Positions 26,113 through 34,159 of a stretch of DNA of 64,000 nucleotides are shown here, one piece after another. This DNA comes from an uncultured Spirochaetales bacterium (GTDB lineage Bacteria > Spirochaetota > Spirochaetia > Sphaerochaetales > Sphaerochaetaceae): positions 16,901 through 80,900 of the forward strand of contig CALXRC010000007.1 of assembly GCA_944390865.1 (NCBI GenBank), in the 5' to 3' direction. The stretch's first letter is position 1. Each line of letters begins with the position of its first letter. The position numbers and the translations under genes are program-made. Under the pieces are notes generated by a model. It was not told the origin of the DNA, did no database searches, and saw only the letters and a list, made by a program, of their open reading frames with translations.

Positions 26113-27186
26113 TTACTGAGCGTTGAATGCGTTGTAATCAGCTTCTGTCTGCGGCGGTACGAGCTCTCCGCTGATGATTGCTGCAGAGATCTCATCAAGC
26201 TGAGACTGGATCTCAGGTGTGATCATTGCAAGCAGGTCCTCATTCATATTTGTATATCTGACGATGACACCGTCATTGGAAAGACCGAGGCTTGTCGGAG
26301 AAGATGTGTCGAAGTTTCCGTTCTCCACATAGTCTGTGACGATTGCCAGGATTGTCTGGTCAACAGGCTTCACAAGAGAAGCGATGATCTTGTCAGGCAT
26401 CTGATCGAACTGGCCCTTGGCAGCTCCGAAGCAGTATCTGCCCTCTCCTGCGCTGGCAGCGGCATTGAATACGCCAACATTGCATGCACCGGCAAAGCAG
26501 GACACGATATCAGCACCTCTTGAGTACATTGCGTTTGCAACTTCCTGTCCCTTGTTGATATCTGTATAGCTGTTTGTGTAGGCGGACTGTACAGTGATGT
26601 CCGGGTTGATGTACTCAGCACCGGCCTTGAAGCCCCAGGTGAAACGCTCCTGCACGATATCGCCGGAAACGGCTGCGACAGAACCTACGTTGCCTGTCTG
26701 GCTGAGCAGAGCTGCGAGAGAGCCGATGAGGAAGGCGCCTTCCTGCTCTGCGTAGACAGTTGTCATGACGTTAGCCGGCATTCCATCTGCCTCATTCAGA
26801 TAGAGGAACTTGACATCGGGATACTCAAGTGCAACCTCAACCATCGCATCTGCATACTCGGCAGAACCGATGACAATGAAGTTGACGCCCTGTGCGATCA
26901 GAGTTCTCAGGCTGTTGCCTGCATCAGCGATGTCAGGAACTTCAAGACAGATATTCTCAAACCCGTACTTCTCGCCTACTGCTTCGATGCCGTCTCTGAT
27001 GTCATCGTTGAAGCTCTGGGTTCCGTAAATCTGCGCGATCATTCCAAGCTTGAGTGTCACGGCCTCATCCTGGGATGCAGCGGAGGCGCTTGACGATGAT
27101 GAGCTTGATGAATCACTGCCGGAACAGGCTGTGAAAGCCATCAGGACGACAAGCATCAGTGCCATTAGTTTGATAATCTTCTTCAT
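26113..27186 (-). CDS. Bmp-family substrate-binding lipoprotein
   Basis: A 357-residue lipoprotein of the basic membrane protein (PnrA/NupN) family. The signal peptide ends at lipobox TAC with Cys21 lipidated, followed by a Ser-rich linker (about 23-37). LGMIAQIYGTQSFNDDIRDGIE is the typical start of the binding domain, and LNEADGMPANVMTTVYAEQEGAFLIG is a strongly conserved block. Known relatives bind purine or pyrimidine nucleosides. It captures the operon's substrate outside the membrane. Confidence 0.93.
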   Translation of the reverse strand: MKKIIKLMALMLVVLMAFTACSGSDSSSSSSSSASAASQDEAVTLKLGMIAQIYGTQSFNDDIRDGIEAVGEKYGFENICLEVPDIADAGNSLRTLIAQGVNFIVIGSAEYADAMVEVALEYPDVKFLYLNEADGMPANVMTTVYAEQEGAFLIGSLAALLSQTGNVGSVAAVSGDIVQERFTWGFKAGAEYINPDITVQSAYTNSYTDINKGQEVANAMYSRGADIVSCFAGACNVGVFNAAASAGEGRYCFGAAKGQFDQMPDKIIASLVKPVDQTILAIVTDYVENGNFDTSSPTSLGLSNDGVIVRYTNMNEDLLAMITPEIQSQLDEISAAIISGELVPPQTEADYNAFNAQ

Positions 27187-27218
27187 TTGACTCTCCTTTT
27201 TTTGTATGTTTACCTGGG

Positions 27219-28415
27219 TTATTTCCAGTTTTTAAGTGCGCTGAAAAATGCGTTGACGCATTCTGTGTGGTCGCCGCTGACAATTATCTGATGATTGCCA
27301 AGCGGAGAAGTGAGGAAGTAGTCCACGTCAGGGCAGCTGAGCCTGATCTGTGTCCTGCACAGCGTTGCCTCGCAGAGATTTTCCTCAAAGACAGCCTTCT
27401 GCACGGCGTAGCGTCCATCCTCAAAACACTTGAAGACAGTATACACCCCTTTTTCGAACTCGCCTTTGACAGCCACGCTGATTCCGCTCTCAAAGTGTGT
27501 TGTCAGGCTGTAATCCCTGACCATTGACAGAGGAAGCGTGCAGTGTGCGAACACGACAGTCTTCCTGCTGACGTCAATCCTGCTGGGGTTTGCCATAAAG
27601 CAGGGCCTGCCAGTGAGAGTGTTCATGACAATCATTGAAAGCAGGCTTCTTGTATCACCTTCGCAGCTGGCGGGAATTCCCTCGCTGTTCAGCAGGGCAA
27701 GCGCGATGCAGCCTGTGGCCTTGAGCGGTGCGATCAGATCAAAGCAGCGCAGTGATACGGCATCAAATGAATTTTTTTCTATCAGTGCCTTCACGCCCTT
27801 GTAGATCTGAAGTGCCTTGTTCATCTCCTCTGTGCTGCTTTCCTTCTTGTAAAGGTAATCGAAAGACTCATCGTAGGATGCGTCTGCCTCCCTGATCGCC
27901 TGAGCCACTTCCTCCATTGAGATATAAGTCGTCTTCAGGCCGAATGTCTTCTCGCAGACAGCTGTGTCATACTCGCTGTTGATCAGCATGTTGGGGCTGC
28001 CGAGCACACCTACCCTGTAGCCGTTCAGGCGGCCGAGGGTTCTGTTGATAGTCTCAATTTCCTCAAGCTGGGCAGCCATCTCATCCACTGAGCCGTGAAC
28101 AATCCTTCCTGCCTGTCCATTGATCTGGACATAGCTGAGCTCCTCCATTGAAGCTGCAAGAGAATTGTTGGACTGGGTTGTGATGAAGACAAAGGGACCG
28201 GGCATCATTGAGAAGATATGCTTGAAGGCCTGAGCACTTCCGCCGGAAGCGACGAAGATGTACTTGCATCTTTCGCTCTTCAGCTCTTCTTCAGGAACGA
28301 AGCTGACTTCATAGCCCAGCTTTTCAGAAAGGCCCTTCCTGACTTCCTCTGCCTCTTCGAGAATCCTTCGTTTGTCATTCTCAAGCGGTGTTGCGATGAG
28401 CGCTGCTTTAATCAT
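27219..28415 (-). CDS. L-fucose/arabinose isomerase-like protein of unknown substrate
   Basis: First gene of the operon, 398 residues. The N-terminal half reads like the FucI/AraA substrate domains: GYRVGVLGSPNMLINSEYD around residue 132, an acidic stretch, then AVSLRCFDLIAPLKATGCIALALLNSEGIPASCEGDT. The C-terminus PLGNHQIIVSGDHT resembles the isomerase C-terminal GNHH segment. It is shorter than FucI (about 590) and AraA (about 500). It likely interconverts an aldose and ketose, but other enzymes use this fold. A strong GGAGG site and a LacI-type operator lie just upstream. Confidence 0.65.
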   Translation of the reverse strand: MIKAALIATPLENDKRRILEEAEEVRKGLSEKLGYEVSFVPEEELKSERCKYIFVASGGSAQAFKHIFSMMPGPFVFITTQSNNSLAASMEELSYVQINGQAGRIVHGSVDEMAAQLEEIETINRTLGRLNGYRVGVLGSPNMLINSEYDTAVCEKTFGLKTTYISMEEVAQAIREADASYDESFDYLYKKESSTEEMNKALQIYKGVKALIEKNSFDAVSLRCFDLIAPLKATGCIALALLNSEGIPASCEGDTRSLLSMIVMNTLTGRPCFMANPSRIDVSRKTVVFAHCTLPLSMVRDYSLTTHFESGISVAVKGEFEKGVYTVFKCFEDGRYAVQKAVFEENLCEATLCRTQIRLSCPDVDYFLTSPLGNHQIIVSGDHTECVNAFFSALKNWK

Positions 28416-28427
28416 TATTTACCTCCA

Positions 28428-28441
28428 GTTAGACGTTTAAG
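28428..28441 (-). promoter_or_regulatory. LacI-type operator, site 1
   Basis: Plus strand GTTAGACGTTTAAG, an imperfect palindrome with central CG. It lies just upstream of the ribosome site of the first operon gene and downstream of the predicted transcription start. Confidence 0.6.
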
Positions 28442-28459
28442 TTAAATAATTTCTTTTGT

Positions 28460-28488
28460 TTCATAGCAATAAAACCAACGAAATCCAA
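28460..28488 (-). promoter_or_regulatory. Promoter of the twelve-gene catabolic operon
   Basis: Minus strand: TTGGAT (28483-28488), 17-nt spacer, TATGAA (28460-28465). It is bracketed by operator sites 1 and 2, the arrangement expected for repression. Confidence 0.55.
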
Positions 28489-28494
28489 AATTAA

Positions 28495-28508
28495 CTTAAA
28501 CGATTAAC
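28495..28508 (-). promoter_or_regulatory. LacI-type operator, site 2
   Basis: Minus strand GTTAATCGTTTAAG. It shares GTTA...CG...TTTAAG with site 1 and sits just upstream of the -35. Confidence 0.6.
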
Positions 28509-28587
28509 TAATTCCATACTAAAGCATATTTCAGATCTGTCAACAAAAAAAAACACAGAAAAAATGAAAAAAATTCCATATCGCAAA

Positions 28588-28601
28588 CTAAACCGATTAA
28601 C
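28588..28601 (-). promoter_or_regulatory. LacI-type operator, site 3
   Basis: Minus strand GTTAATCGGTTTAG, sharing GTTAATCG with site 2. It is 93 bp from site 2, a spacing that would allow looping. Confidence 0.5.
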
Positions 28602-28636
28602 TTGCAGGATATGAACTTCGCTCCCAGGAAGGCTTA

Positions 28637-30049
28637 TCAGTTCCAGCCTTCTGCTGAGATGTTCTCAAAGCTTGCGGTAGCAGGCTTGAAGCCGAGATAG
28701 AACTCTCCCGTCTCTCCGTTTCGCTGCTTTGCGACAATGATCTTTGTCGGCTGGAGGCTGGCATCTCCCTTCGAGTCGCGCACCAGCTTGTCTGTATCGA
28801 TCTTCCTGTTTCTGTGAAGGAACATGACCATGTCTGCATCCTGTTCAATTGCACCGCTGTCACGCAGGTTGTTCAGCTGGGGTTCATTCTTCTCGCCTTC
28901 AGCCTCACGCGTTACCTGACAGAGAACGACAACTGGAATCTCAAGCTCTCTGGCAAGGCTTTTCAGGGCCTTCGAGATCTCGCTGACCTGTTCGAACTTC
29001 TTGCTCGCCGCGGGCATCTCGGCATCTATCAGTCCGATATAGTCAATGAAGATTGCCTGAACCCCCTGCTCTCTCTTCAGCCTTCTTGCGCTGGCGCGTA
29101 TTTCAGAAAGCTTCATGTTAGGAGTGTCAAGAATGAAGAGCTTTGTGTCAAAAAGCCTCTGGGCTGCGGTGATGATATGGTTGAAATTCGGATCCCTCTG
29201 GTTGGGAAAGCTTGCGTTTCTTATCACCTTCAGCGGCACCCGCGAAACACCGGACAGCAGGCGCTGGGATACCTGAATTCCGCTCATTTCAAGGCTGAAG
29301 AAAGCAATCTTGTAGTTCTGCGGAGCCCTGATCATGTTTTGTATGATGCTGATGGCGAAGGCCGTCTTACCGATGGACGGACGGGCTGCAATGATGATGA
29401 AGTCTGTCGGATGGAAGCCGCCGTCAGTCAGCTGGTCAAGACGGTCAAAGCCTGTCTGCAGGTTGCCTGAGTCCTTTCCTTCCATCCTCTCGCGCAGGTT
29501 GACCAGTGCCTGTGAGACATAGGTTCCGATAGAGACATCCTTGTTGTCGATGTTTGTTCCCTGTGCAAGACGGCTGAGCCTGGTCTCGCTTTCATCGATG
29601 AGCTTGATGATCTCCTGGCTGTCATCATAGCCGGCGATAGAGAACTCATTTGCAAGCTGTATGAACTGGCGTCTGAGCGACAGGGAGCGGATGATCTGGG
29701 CATGCACACCCACGCTTGCAGTTGTCGACACATTCTCTGTCAGTCCGGTGATGTAGGAAATCCCGCCGCACTCGTCAAGCTGGTTCCTGCTCTTGAGAAA
29801 CTGGATGATTGAAAGCTGGTCCAGAGTCTTGAGAGGAGCTGAGTCTGAATATGCGATGAAGGCCGCAAAAAGACAGCGGTGTCCTGTGTGATAGAAGTCA
29901 GAAGGACTGATATGCTCCATGGCAGTCTGCAGACTGTTGGCATTTATAAGAATCGCTCCAAGCACAGCACGCTCTGCATCTTCATTGTGAGGCAGTGTCC
30001 TGCCCTGTCTGATATCGTCCATCAGCACCCCCGGATAAAGTGTTTCCAT
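28637..30049 (-). CDS. dnaB: Replicative DNA helicase DnaB
   Basis: Hexameric helicase that unwinds DNA at the replication fork. The protein has 470 residues. The N-terminal DnaB domain starts PHNEDAERAVLGAIL, followed by FIIIAARPSIGKTAFAIS (Walker A), IFIDYIGLI (Walker B), LSEISKALKSLARELEIPVV and C-terminal LRDSGAIEQDAD. The start at 30049 lacks a good ribosome site; an alternative ATG at 30022 has GGGGGTG before it. It follows the rplI terminator by about 60 nt, the usual rplI-dnaB order. Confidence 0.96.
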   Translation of the reverse strand: METLYPGVLMDDIRQGRTLPHNEDAERAVLGAILINANSLQTAMEHISPSDFYHTGHRCLFAAFIAYSDSAPLKTLDQLSIIQFLKSRNQLDECGGISYITGLTENVSTTASVGVHAQIIRSLSLRRQFIQLANEFSIAGYDDSQEIIKLIDESETRLSRLAQGTNIDNKDVSIGTYVSQALVNLRERMEGKDSGNLQTGFDRLDQLTDGGFHPTDFIIIAARPSIGKTAFAISIIQNMIRAPQNYKIAFFSLEMSGIQVSQRLLSGVSRVPLKVIRNASFPNQRDPNFNHIITAAQRLFDTKLFILDTPNMKLSEIRASARRLKREQGVQAIFIDYIGLIDAEMPAASKKFEQVSEISKALKSLARELEIPVVVLCQVTREAEGEKNEPQLNNLRDSGAIEQDADMVMFLHRNRKIDTDKLVRDSKGDASLQPTKIIVAKQRNGETGEFYLGFKPATASFENISAEGWN

Positions 30050-30113
30050 TCTAGCTCAAGAGAGGCTGATTTGGAAGATATTTCAAAAAGAAAAAAGTTG
30101 TACGTCCGTCAAG

Positions 30114-30142
30114 AGAAAACAAAAACCGCATCCGGAGATGCG
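30114..30142 (-). terminator. Terminator after rplI
   Basis: Stem CCGCATC (30125-30131) / GATGCGG (30136-30142), 4-nt loop, then TTTTTGTTTT on the minus strand. Confidence 0.88.
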
Positions 30143-30164
30143 GTCTGTATAAAGAGAGAAAAGC

Positions 30165-30761
30165 TCAGTTTGTCTCTTCGGCAGCCGGAGCTTCTTCGCC
30201 AGCCGGCTCTGCTTCGCTTGCGGCAGCCTCTTCAGCAGCTTTTGCCTCAGCCTCGGCTTTTGCCTTTGCTTCAGCCTCAGCCTTTGCCTCAGCAGCCTTT
30301 CTTGCCTTTACCATTTCCTCTGACTCGACAACGAGCTTCACATGTGAGAACTCGTTCTCATACAGATGAACTGTGACTGTGTAGTTGCCAACCATCTTGA
30401 TGGAGTGTGTGGCGACTTCAATCTTCTTTCTCTCAACTTCAATTCCCTGCTTTGCAAGTGCTTCCTGGACCATTGTTGAAGTGACAGAACCGAAAAGCTT
30501 TCCGGACTCGCCGGCCGGCACAATGATATTGAGAACTGTTGCATCAAGCTTCTCTTTCATTGAAGCACTCTGTGCTCTCTTCTCTGCCTTGCGCTTTTCA
30601 ATCTGTGCGGCACGGGAAGCAAAGACTGCAGCATTTGTCTTGTTGTAAAGAACGGCAGCTCCTGTCGGAAGGAGATAGTTACGTGCATAACCATCCTTGA
30701 CGACTACGACGTCTCCCTCTTCTCCGAGGTTGACTACATCCTGATTAAGAATAATCTTCAT
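30165..30761 (-). CDS. rplI: 50S ribosomal protein L9 (bL9) with Ala/Glu-rich tail
   Basis: Large-subunit protein with two globular domains joined by a helix. [36 protein letters not shown] is the conserved N-domain, and GKLFGSVTSTMVQEALAKQG lies in the C-domain. At 198 residues it is about 50 longer than E. coli L9. The extra tail after residue 148 is almost only Ala, Glu and Lys with AEAKAEAEAK-type repeats and should be a charged helix. It overlaps the preceding membrane-protein gene by 17 nt. Confidence 0.95.
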   Translation of the reverse strand: MKIILNQDVVNLGEEGDVVVVKDGYARNYLLPTGAAVLYNKTNAAVFASRAAQIEKRKAEKRAQSASMKEKLDATVLNIIVPAGESGKLFGSVTSTMVQEALAKQGIEVERKKIEVATHSIKMVGNYTVTVHLYENEFSHVKLVVESEEMVKARKAAEAKAEAEAKAKAEAEAKAAEEAAASEAEPAGEEAPAAEETN

Positions 30762-31719
30762 TTGAAAACTCCTCTGGTTTTCTTAGTTTTATCCAGTTCT
30801 CAAGCACACCGGTCAGGGTTATGCCGAGAGCCAGTATTATGTTCACCACCTGTACAATGATCAGTATCAGGAGCAGCCATCCGGCTGCCTTGAATGCTGT
30901 CATATGGCTTCCTCTCTGTCTGAGCCGTGCCATGATTATCGCAAATCCCTGAAGGAAGTAGATCAGCATAGTGCACAGGGCAAGACTGATGACAGGCACA
31001 CTGATCCAGAAAGGAACCGCCACAAAGCAGCAGACCAGAACAAAGGCCCACAGTGCAAGGAAAGGATAGACAAACCATTCAGGAACACGGAAGGTCCTTA
31101 TCTTCCTTTCAAAGGCTTCATTCTCCGGATGTGTGCAGGCCTCATAGATAAAGGCAATACCAATATGGTTTGCCACTACCAGAGGAACTGCCAGCGAGGC
31201 TAAGGCAAAGAGCAGGACGAGTGCCATATATGCTGTCACTGCTTCATCAGCAGTGAATATCAGTGAAAGCATTGAGCTTATCGTGCTGCTGTACGCTTCA
31301 ACCAATGTCTGAAGGACATCTGGATTGAAGGCCAGCCAGGCCTCGATCAGGACAAAGAGAATCAAAGACGGCAGCACACTGTATATGATTCGCTCAAATA
31401 CAGAGCGGCAGTCATCTTTGTTCACCCATACAATGGCGCTGAGTATGAGTGAGAGCGGCATGAACATGCTTACCGATATGAAGGTCCACGTTAGACTCTG
31501 GTTGAGCGCATCCTTAAACAAAAAGATGTTCCTGCCCAGAATCAGCACCAGAGCTGCAACGCAGGCGGTGTCCGTGGTTCTCTTCCGGCAGCGCCTATCA
31601 AGAAGGAGAAGCGGGAGAGTGAAGAACAGCGATCCAATGCTTGTCAGGTAGAGCACAAAGCTCACGGCAGCAGCAAGGATCAGACTTCCGGTCTCTCTGC
31701 TTCTTACGCCTTGATTCAT
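30745..31719 (-). CDS. DUF2232-like multi-pass membrane protein
   Basis: A 324-residue protein with about eight membrane segments (e.g. [21 protein letters not shown] and [20 protein letters not shown]). A YybS-like DUF2232 protein sits beside rplI in Firmicutes and other phyla, and size, hydrophobicity and position fit. The function is unknown. The ATG at 31719 was chosen because it overlaps the rpsR stop in an ATGA arrangement; 26 upstream codons lie within rpsR. It is part of the rpsF-ssb-rpsR-rplI operon. Confidence 0.65.
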   Translation of the reverse strand: MNQGVRSRETGSLILAAAVSFVLYLTSIGSLFFTLPLLLLDRRCRKRTTDTACVAALVLILGRNIFLFKDALNQSLTWTFISVSMFMPLSLILSAIVWVNKDDCRSVFERIIYSVLPSLILFVLIEAWLAFNPDVLQTLVEAYSSTISSMLSLIFTADEAVTAYMALVLLFALASLAVPLVVANHIGIAFIYEACTHPENEAFERKIRTFRVPEWFVYPFLALWAFVLVCCFVAVPFWISVPVISLALCTMLIYFLQGFAIIMARLRQRGSHMTAFKAAGWLLLILIIVQVVNIILALGITLTGVLENWIKLRKPEEFSNEDYS

Positions 31720-31997
31720 TTTTTCTCGAAAGGAAGATATGCAAGAACACGGGCTTTCTTGATCTCTGCATTCAGAGCTCTCTGGTGCTTTGCACAAGTT
31801 CCTGTGATTCTTGCAGGGAGAATCTTTCCTCTCTCTGTAATGTATCTGCGAAGCATGTCAGGATTCTTGTAATCAGCAGGCTGGGCACCTGGCTGACAGA
31901 ACTTGCAAACCTTCTTCTTGAATCCCGGCTTTCTCAGACCCATTCTTCTTGCTGAAGAATCACCATCTTTTACAAAAGCTTCATTATCATCACGCAT
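31716..31997 (-). CDS. rpsR: 30S ribosomal protein S18 (bS18), Cys-containing form
   Basis: Small-subunit protein that partners S6. The protein has 93 residues. The core runs KKKVCKFCQ, then [31 protein letters not shown], the S18 signature. Cys31-x-x-Cys34 plus a Cys and His in TCAKH could bind zinc (the C+ form). About 20 extra N-terminal residues precede the usual core. It lies 19 nt after ssb and overlaps the next gene by 4 nt. Confidence 0.96.
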   Translation of the reverse strand: MRDDNEAFVKDGDSSARRMGLRKPGFKKKVCKFCQPGAQPADYKNPDMLRRYITERGKILPARITGTCAKHQRALNAEIKKARVLAYLPFEKK

Positions 31998-32016
31998 AAT
32001 TTAATCTCCTAATTCA

Positions 32017-32577
32017 TCAAAATGGTACGTCATCATCCCCGTATGACTCAGGTCCTCCGACTGAATAGTCATTGGAAAAGTTCTCCTGCTGTGATGGGCG
32101 GGAGAAAGAACCTGAATAACGGTTCTGATTTGCAGGGGCATAATTTGACCCGTTTCCAGCAGGTCTGCTGGACTGCTGCGGTTCACGATGCTGATAATCA
32201 GATCCATCGCTGAATCCGCCATTTCCGTTTGCGGCGTTGTCGCTTCTTGATCCAAGGAAATTCAGCTGGCTGACAACAATCTCCACCCTGCTCCTGTTCT
32301 GGCCGTCCTGCTCCCATCTGTTCTGGCGAAGCTCTCCTGAGATGGAGACCTGCCTGCCTTTCTCCAGATACTGGTTGACTGATTCAGCAGCCCGTCCAAA
32401 ATAGACACAGTCGAAGAAATTAGCCTCTTCTTCCCAGCTATTACCGTCTGCAGACCTCTTTCTTCTGTTGACGGCTATGGAGAAGCGCACTACAGCACCG
32501 CCTCCTGCCTGGGAATAGCGAATTTCTGCTGGACGCGTTAAGCGGCCGGTTAGACATACGTTGTTCAGATCCGCCAC
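32017..32577 (-). CDS. ssb: Single-stranded DNA-binding protein
   Basis: Coats single-stranded DNA in replication and repair. The protein has 186 residues. The OB-fold starts DLNNVCLTGRLTRPAEIRYSQ and continues RFSIAVNRRK and ISGELRQNRWEQDGQNRSRVEI. A Gly/Asn/Ser-rich linker (about 115-178) leads to the acidic tip DDDVPF, which recruits partner proteins. It sits between rpsF and rpsR, the standard arrangement. Confidence 0.97.
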   Translation of the reverse strand: MADLNNVCLTGRLTRPAEIRYSQAGGGAVVRFSIAVNRRKRSADGNSWEEEANFFDCVYFGRAAESVNQYLEKGRQVSISGELRQNRWEQDGQNRSRVEIVVSQLNFLGSRSDNAANGNGGFSDGSDYQHREPQQSSRPAGNGSNYAPANQNRYSGSFSRPSQQENFSNDYSVGGPESYGDDDVPF

Positions 32578-32607
32578 AGTTGTATCCCTCCTAATCGTCA
32601 GCCGATG

Positions 32608-32889
32608 TTATTTTTCCGGATTGACGAACAGGAACTTGAGCACGAGTGTGCTAAGCTGGAAAATACGGTTGAGCGGCTGGATGGATGATGGATCGCAGGA
32701 AAGCTCAAAGTAGACATAGTGGCCTTTGTCCTGCTTGTTGATCTGGTAGGCAAGTGTCTTGACGCCGAGGTCTTCCTGCTTGCTGATCTGGCAGCCGGCC
32801 TTCTCGAGCTGTGCGACTACAAATGCCAATCCTTCCTTCATCTTCTCTTCGTTTGCATCGAAGATGACAGTGAACTCATAATTTCTCAT
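32608..32889 (-). CDS. rpsF: 30S ribosomal protein S6 (bS6)
   Basis: Binds S18 in the small-subunit platform. The protein has 93 residues. MRNYEFTVIFDANEEK, the central GVKTLAYQINKQDKGHYVYFEL and a helical remainder match bS6. It heads the rpsF-ssb-rpsR-DUF2232-rplI operon, with AAGGAGG at the right distance and a promoter at 32952-32981. Confidence 0.96.
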   Translation of the reverse strand: MRNYEFTVIFDANEEKMKEGLAFVVAQLEKAGCQISKQEDLGVKTLAYQINKQDKGHYVYFELSCDPSSIQPLNRIFQLSTLVLKFLFVNPEK

Positions 32890-32951
32890 GGTTCCCTCCT
32901 TGTGGACTTAAAATTGATCCGTTTCTACGAGACGGATAAAGAGGCTTAGTC

Positions 32952-32981
32952 AAAATATCACAGCCGTGTCGATTATGTCAA
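32952..32981 (-). promoter_or_regulatory. Promoter of the rpsF operon
   Basis: Minus strand: TTGACA (32976-32981), 18-nt spacer, TATTTT (32952-32957) with an extended TGA before it. The rest of the 349-nt gap (32890-33238) holds a short GAGAGC hairpin near 33083 and no convincing gene. Confidence 0.65.
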
Positions 32982-33222
32982 TAAAAGAGAATGAATTATC
33001 TTCAAAAAGAGCTGCAGGGGCAGCTGAGAAGCCGAAAACAGTCCTTACAGAGCGAAGATTGCTGCAGCTTTCTTCTGAATGAGAGCTTTTCCGCTCTCTC
33101 CTGCTCTTGCGCCGGATCCCTGCTGCGATGAGAATCATCTCTTCCCTTTTAAGCTTGACTGCTGGTTTATCTTTCTTCCAAGCTGATAAGTTTCAAATAC
33201 ACAGCAGCAGGCAAAAATTCTG

Positions 33223-33238
33223 TGCTACACTTGCAGGC
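33223..33238 (+). promoter_or_regulatory. Extended -10 promoter of the interrupted TIM-barrel gene, predicted leaderless
   Basis: TG (33223-33224), one base, then TACACT (33226-33231), followed by 7 nt and the ATG at 33239. No Shine-Dalgarno sequence and no clear -35. Confidence 0.45.
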
Positions 33239-34147
33239 ATGAAAAGAATGCTTGATTTACAACCGTCTGAACTGACAAAGCTGACAAAACAGGAGCTGCT
33301 TTATGCCTTTCAGGCAGCTGAAGGCAGAAGTCTGGCTGCAGAGACAATAGGAATCGCCATGCCGATGCTTGTCGACATAACAAATGCCGAATTTGCGGCA
33401 AGCCAGGGAGCTGACTTCATCATTCTCAACATGTTTGACTGCACTGATCCTGTGATCAACGGGCTCAGAGCTGATGATGCAAAAGAGACAATCAGAAAGC
33501 TGAAAAAGCTGTGCGGACGTCCGGTCGGCGTCAATCTTGAACCATGCGGCGCATCAGAATCAGATTCGATCTGGGCAATGAAAAAAGGGCGCACTGCCTG
33601 CAGGGAGAATGCGCTGCGGCTTGCAGACATGGGTGCCGATGCAGTCCTGATCACAGGAAATCCCGGCAACGGCGTGAGCAACGAGGGCATTGCCGGAGCT
33701 GTCAGCGAGATCAAGGCTGCCTGCGGCTCATCGCTTGCCATCTTCGCAGGAAAAATGCATGCAAGCGGAGTGCTGAGCGAGGCGGCTGAGAACATAATAA
33801 CAGAAGAGGACATTTCGCTTTTTGTCAGCGCAGGCGCTGATGTCATAATGCTCCCTGCCCCGATGACTGTGCCGGGAATAACCTGCGAGTATGTCAGGAA
33901 GCTCATAACCTGAGCTCACTCTCAGGGAGCCCTGACAATGACATGCATAGGCACAAGCCAGGAAGGCAGCGATACCGGCACGATCAGAAGAATCGCGCTT
34001 GAGTGCAAGATGGCAGGAACAGACATCCACCATATCGGAGACTCCGGCTACATGGGCATGGCACTTGCTGAGAACATCTTCGCCTACTCTGTCGCGATCC
34101 GCGGCGTCAGGCACACATACAGAAGAATGGCCTCAGCAGGACGCTGA
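33239..34147 (+). pseudogene. TIM-barrel-like protein of unknown function interrupted by an in-frame TGA
   Basis: One reading frame of 302 codons contains a single TGA at codon 225 (33911-33913). The part before it ends PGITCEYVRKLIT; the same frame continues AHSQGALTMTCIGTSQEGSD... to a TAA-type end at RMASAGR with equally conserved-looking sequence (GTDIHHIGDSGY, RGVRHTYRRMA). Motifs such as DITNAEFAASQGADFIILNMFD, PVGVNLEPCG, VLITGNPGNGVSN and FAGKMHASGV suggest a (beta/alpha)8 barrel with anion-binding loops, but I cannot name the family. Options: a recent nonsense mutation, sequencing error, selenocysteine, or readthrough. A second start at 33938 could give a 69-residue fragment. Confidence 0.7.
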
Positions 34148-34153
34148 GGCCAT
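34127..34153. terminator. Bidirectional hairpin between the TIM-barrel gene and pyk
   Basis: A perfect 11-bp stem ATGGCCTCAGC / GCTGAGGCCAT with a 5-nt loop, overlapping the stop of the plus-strand gene. The minus-strand exit is T-rich (TTCTTCT) and fits a pyk terminator; the plus-strand side has no T run. Confidence 0.65.
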
Positions 34154-34159
34154 GAAAGG

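Noticed and set aside
32975..33082. A 35-codon ATG frame reading MSIKENELSS... on the plus strand
   Set aside because: It overlaps the rpsF promoter, has no ribosome site or fitting -10, and no recognisable similarity.
33911..33945. A selenocysteine insertion element after the TGA
   Set aside because: The dyad has a 2-4 nt loop and lacks a convincing bacterial SECIS layout; no sel genes are in the window. Kept only as a test in the findings.
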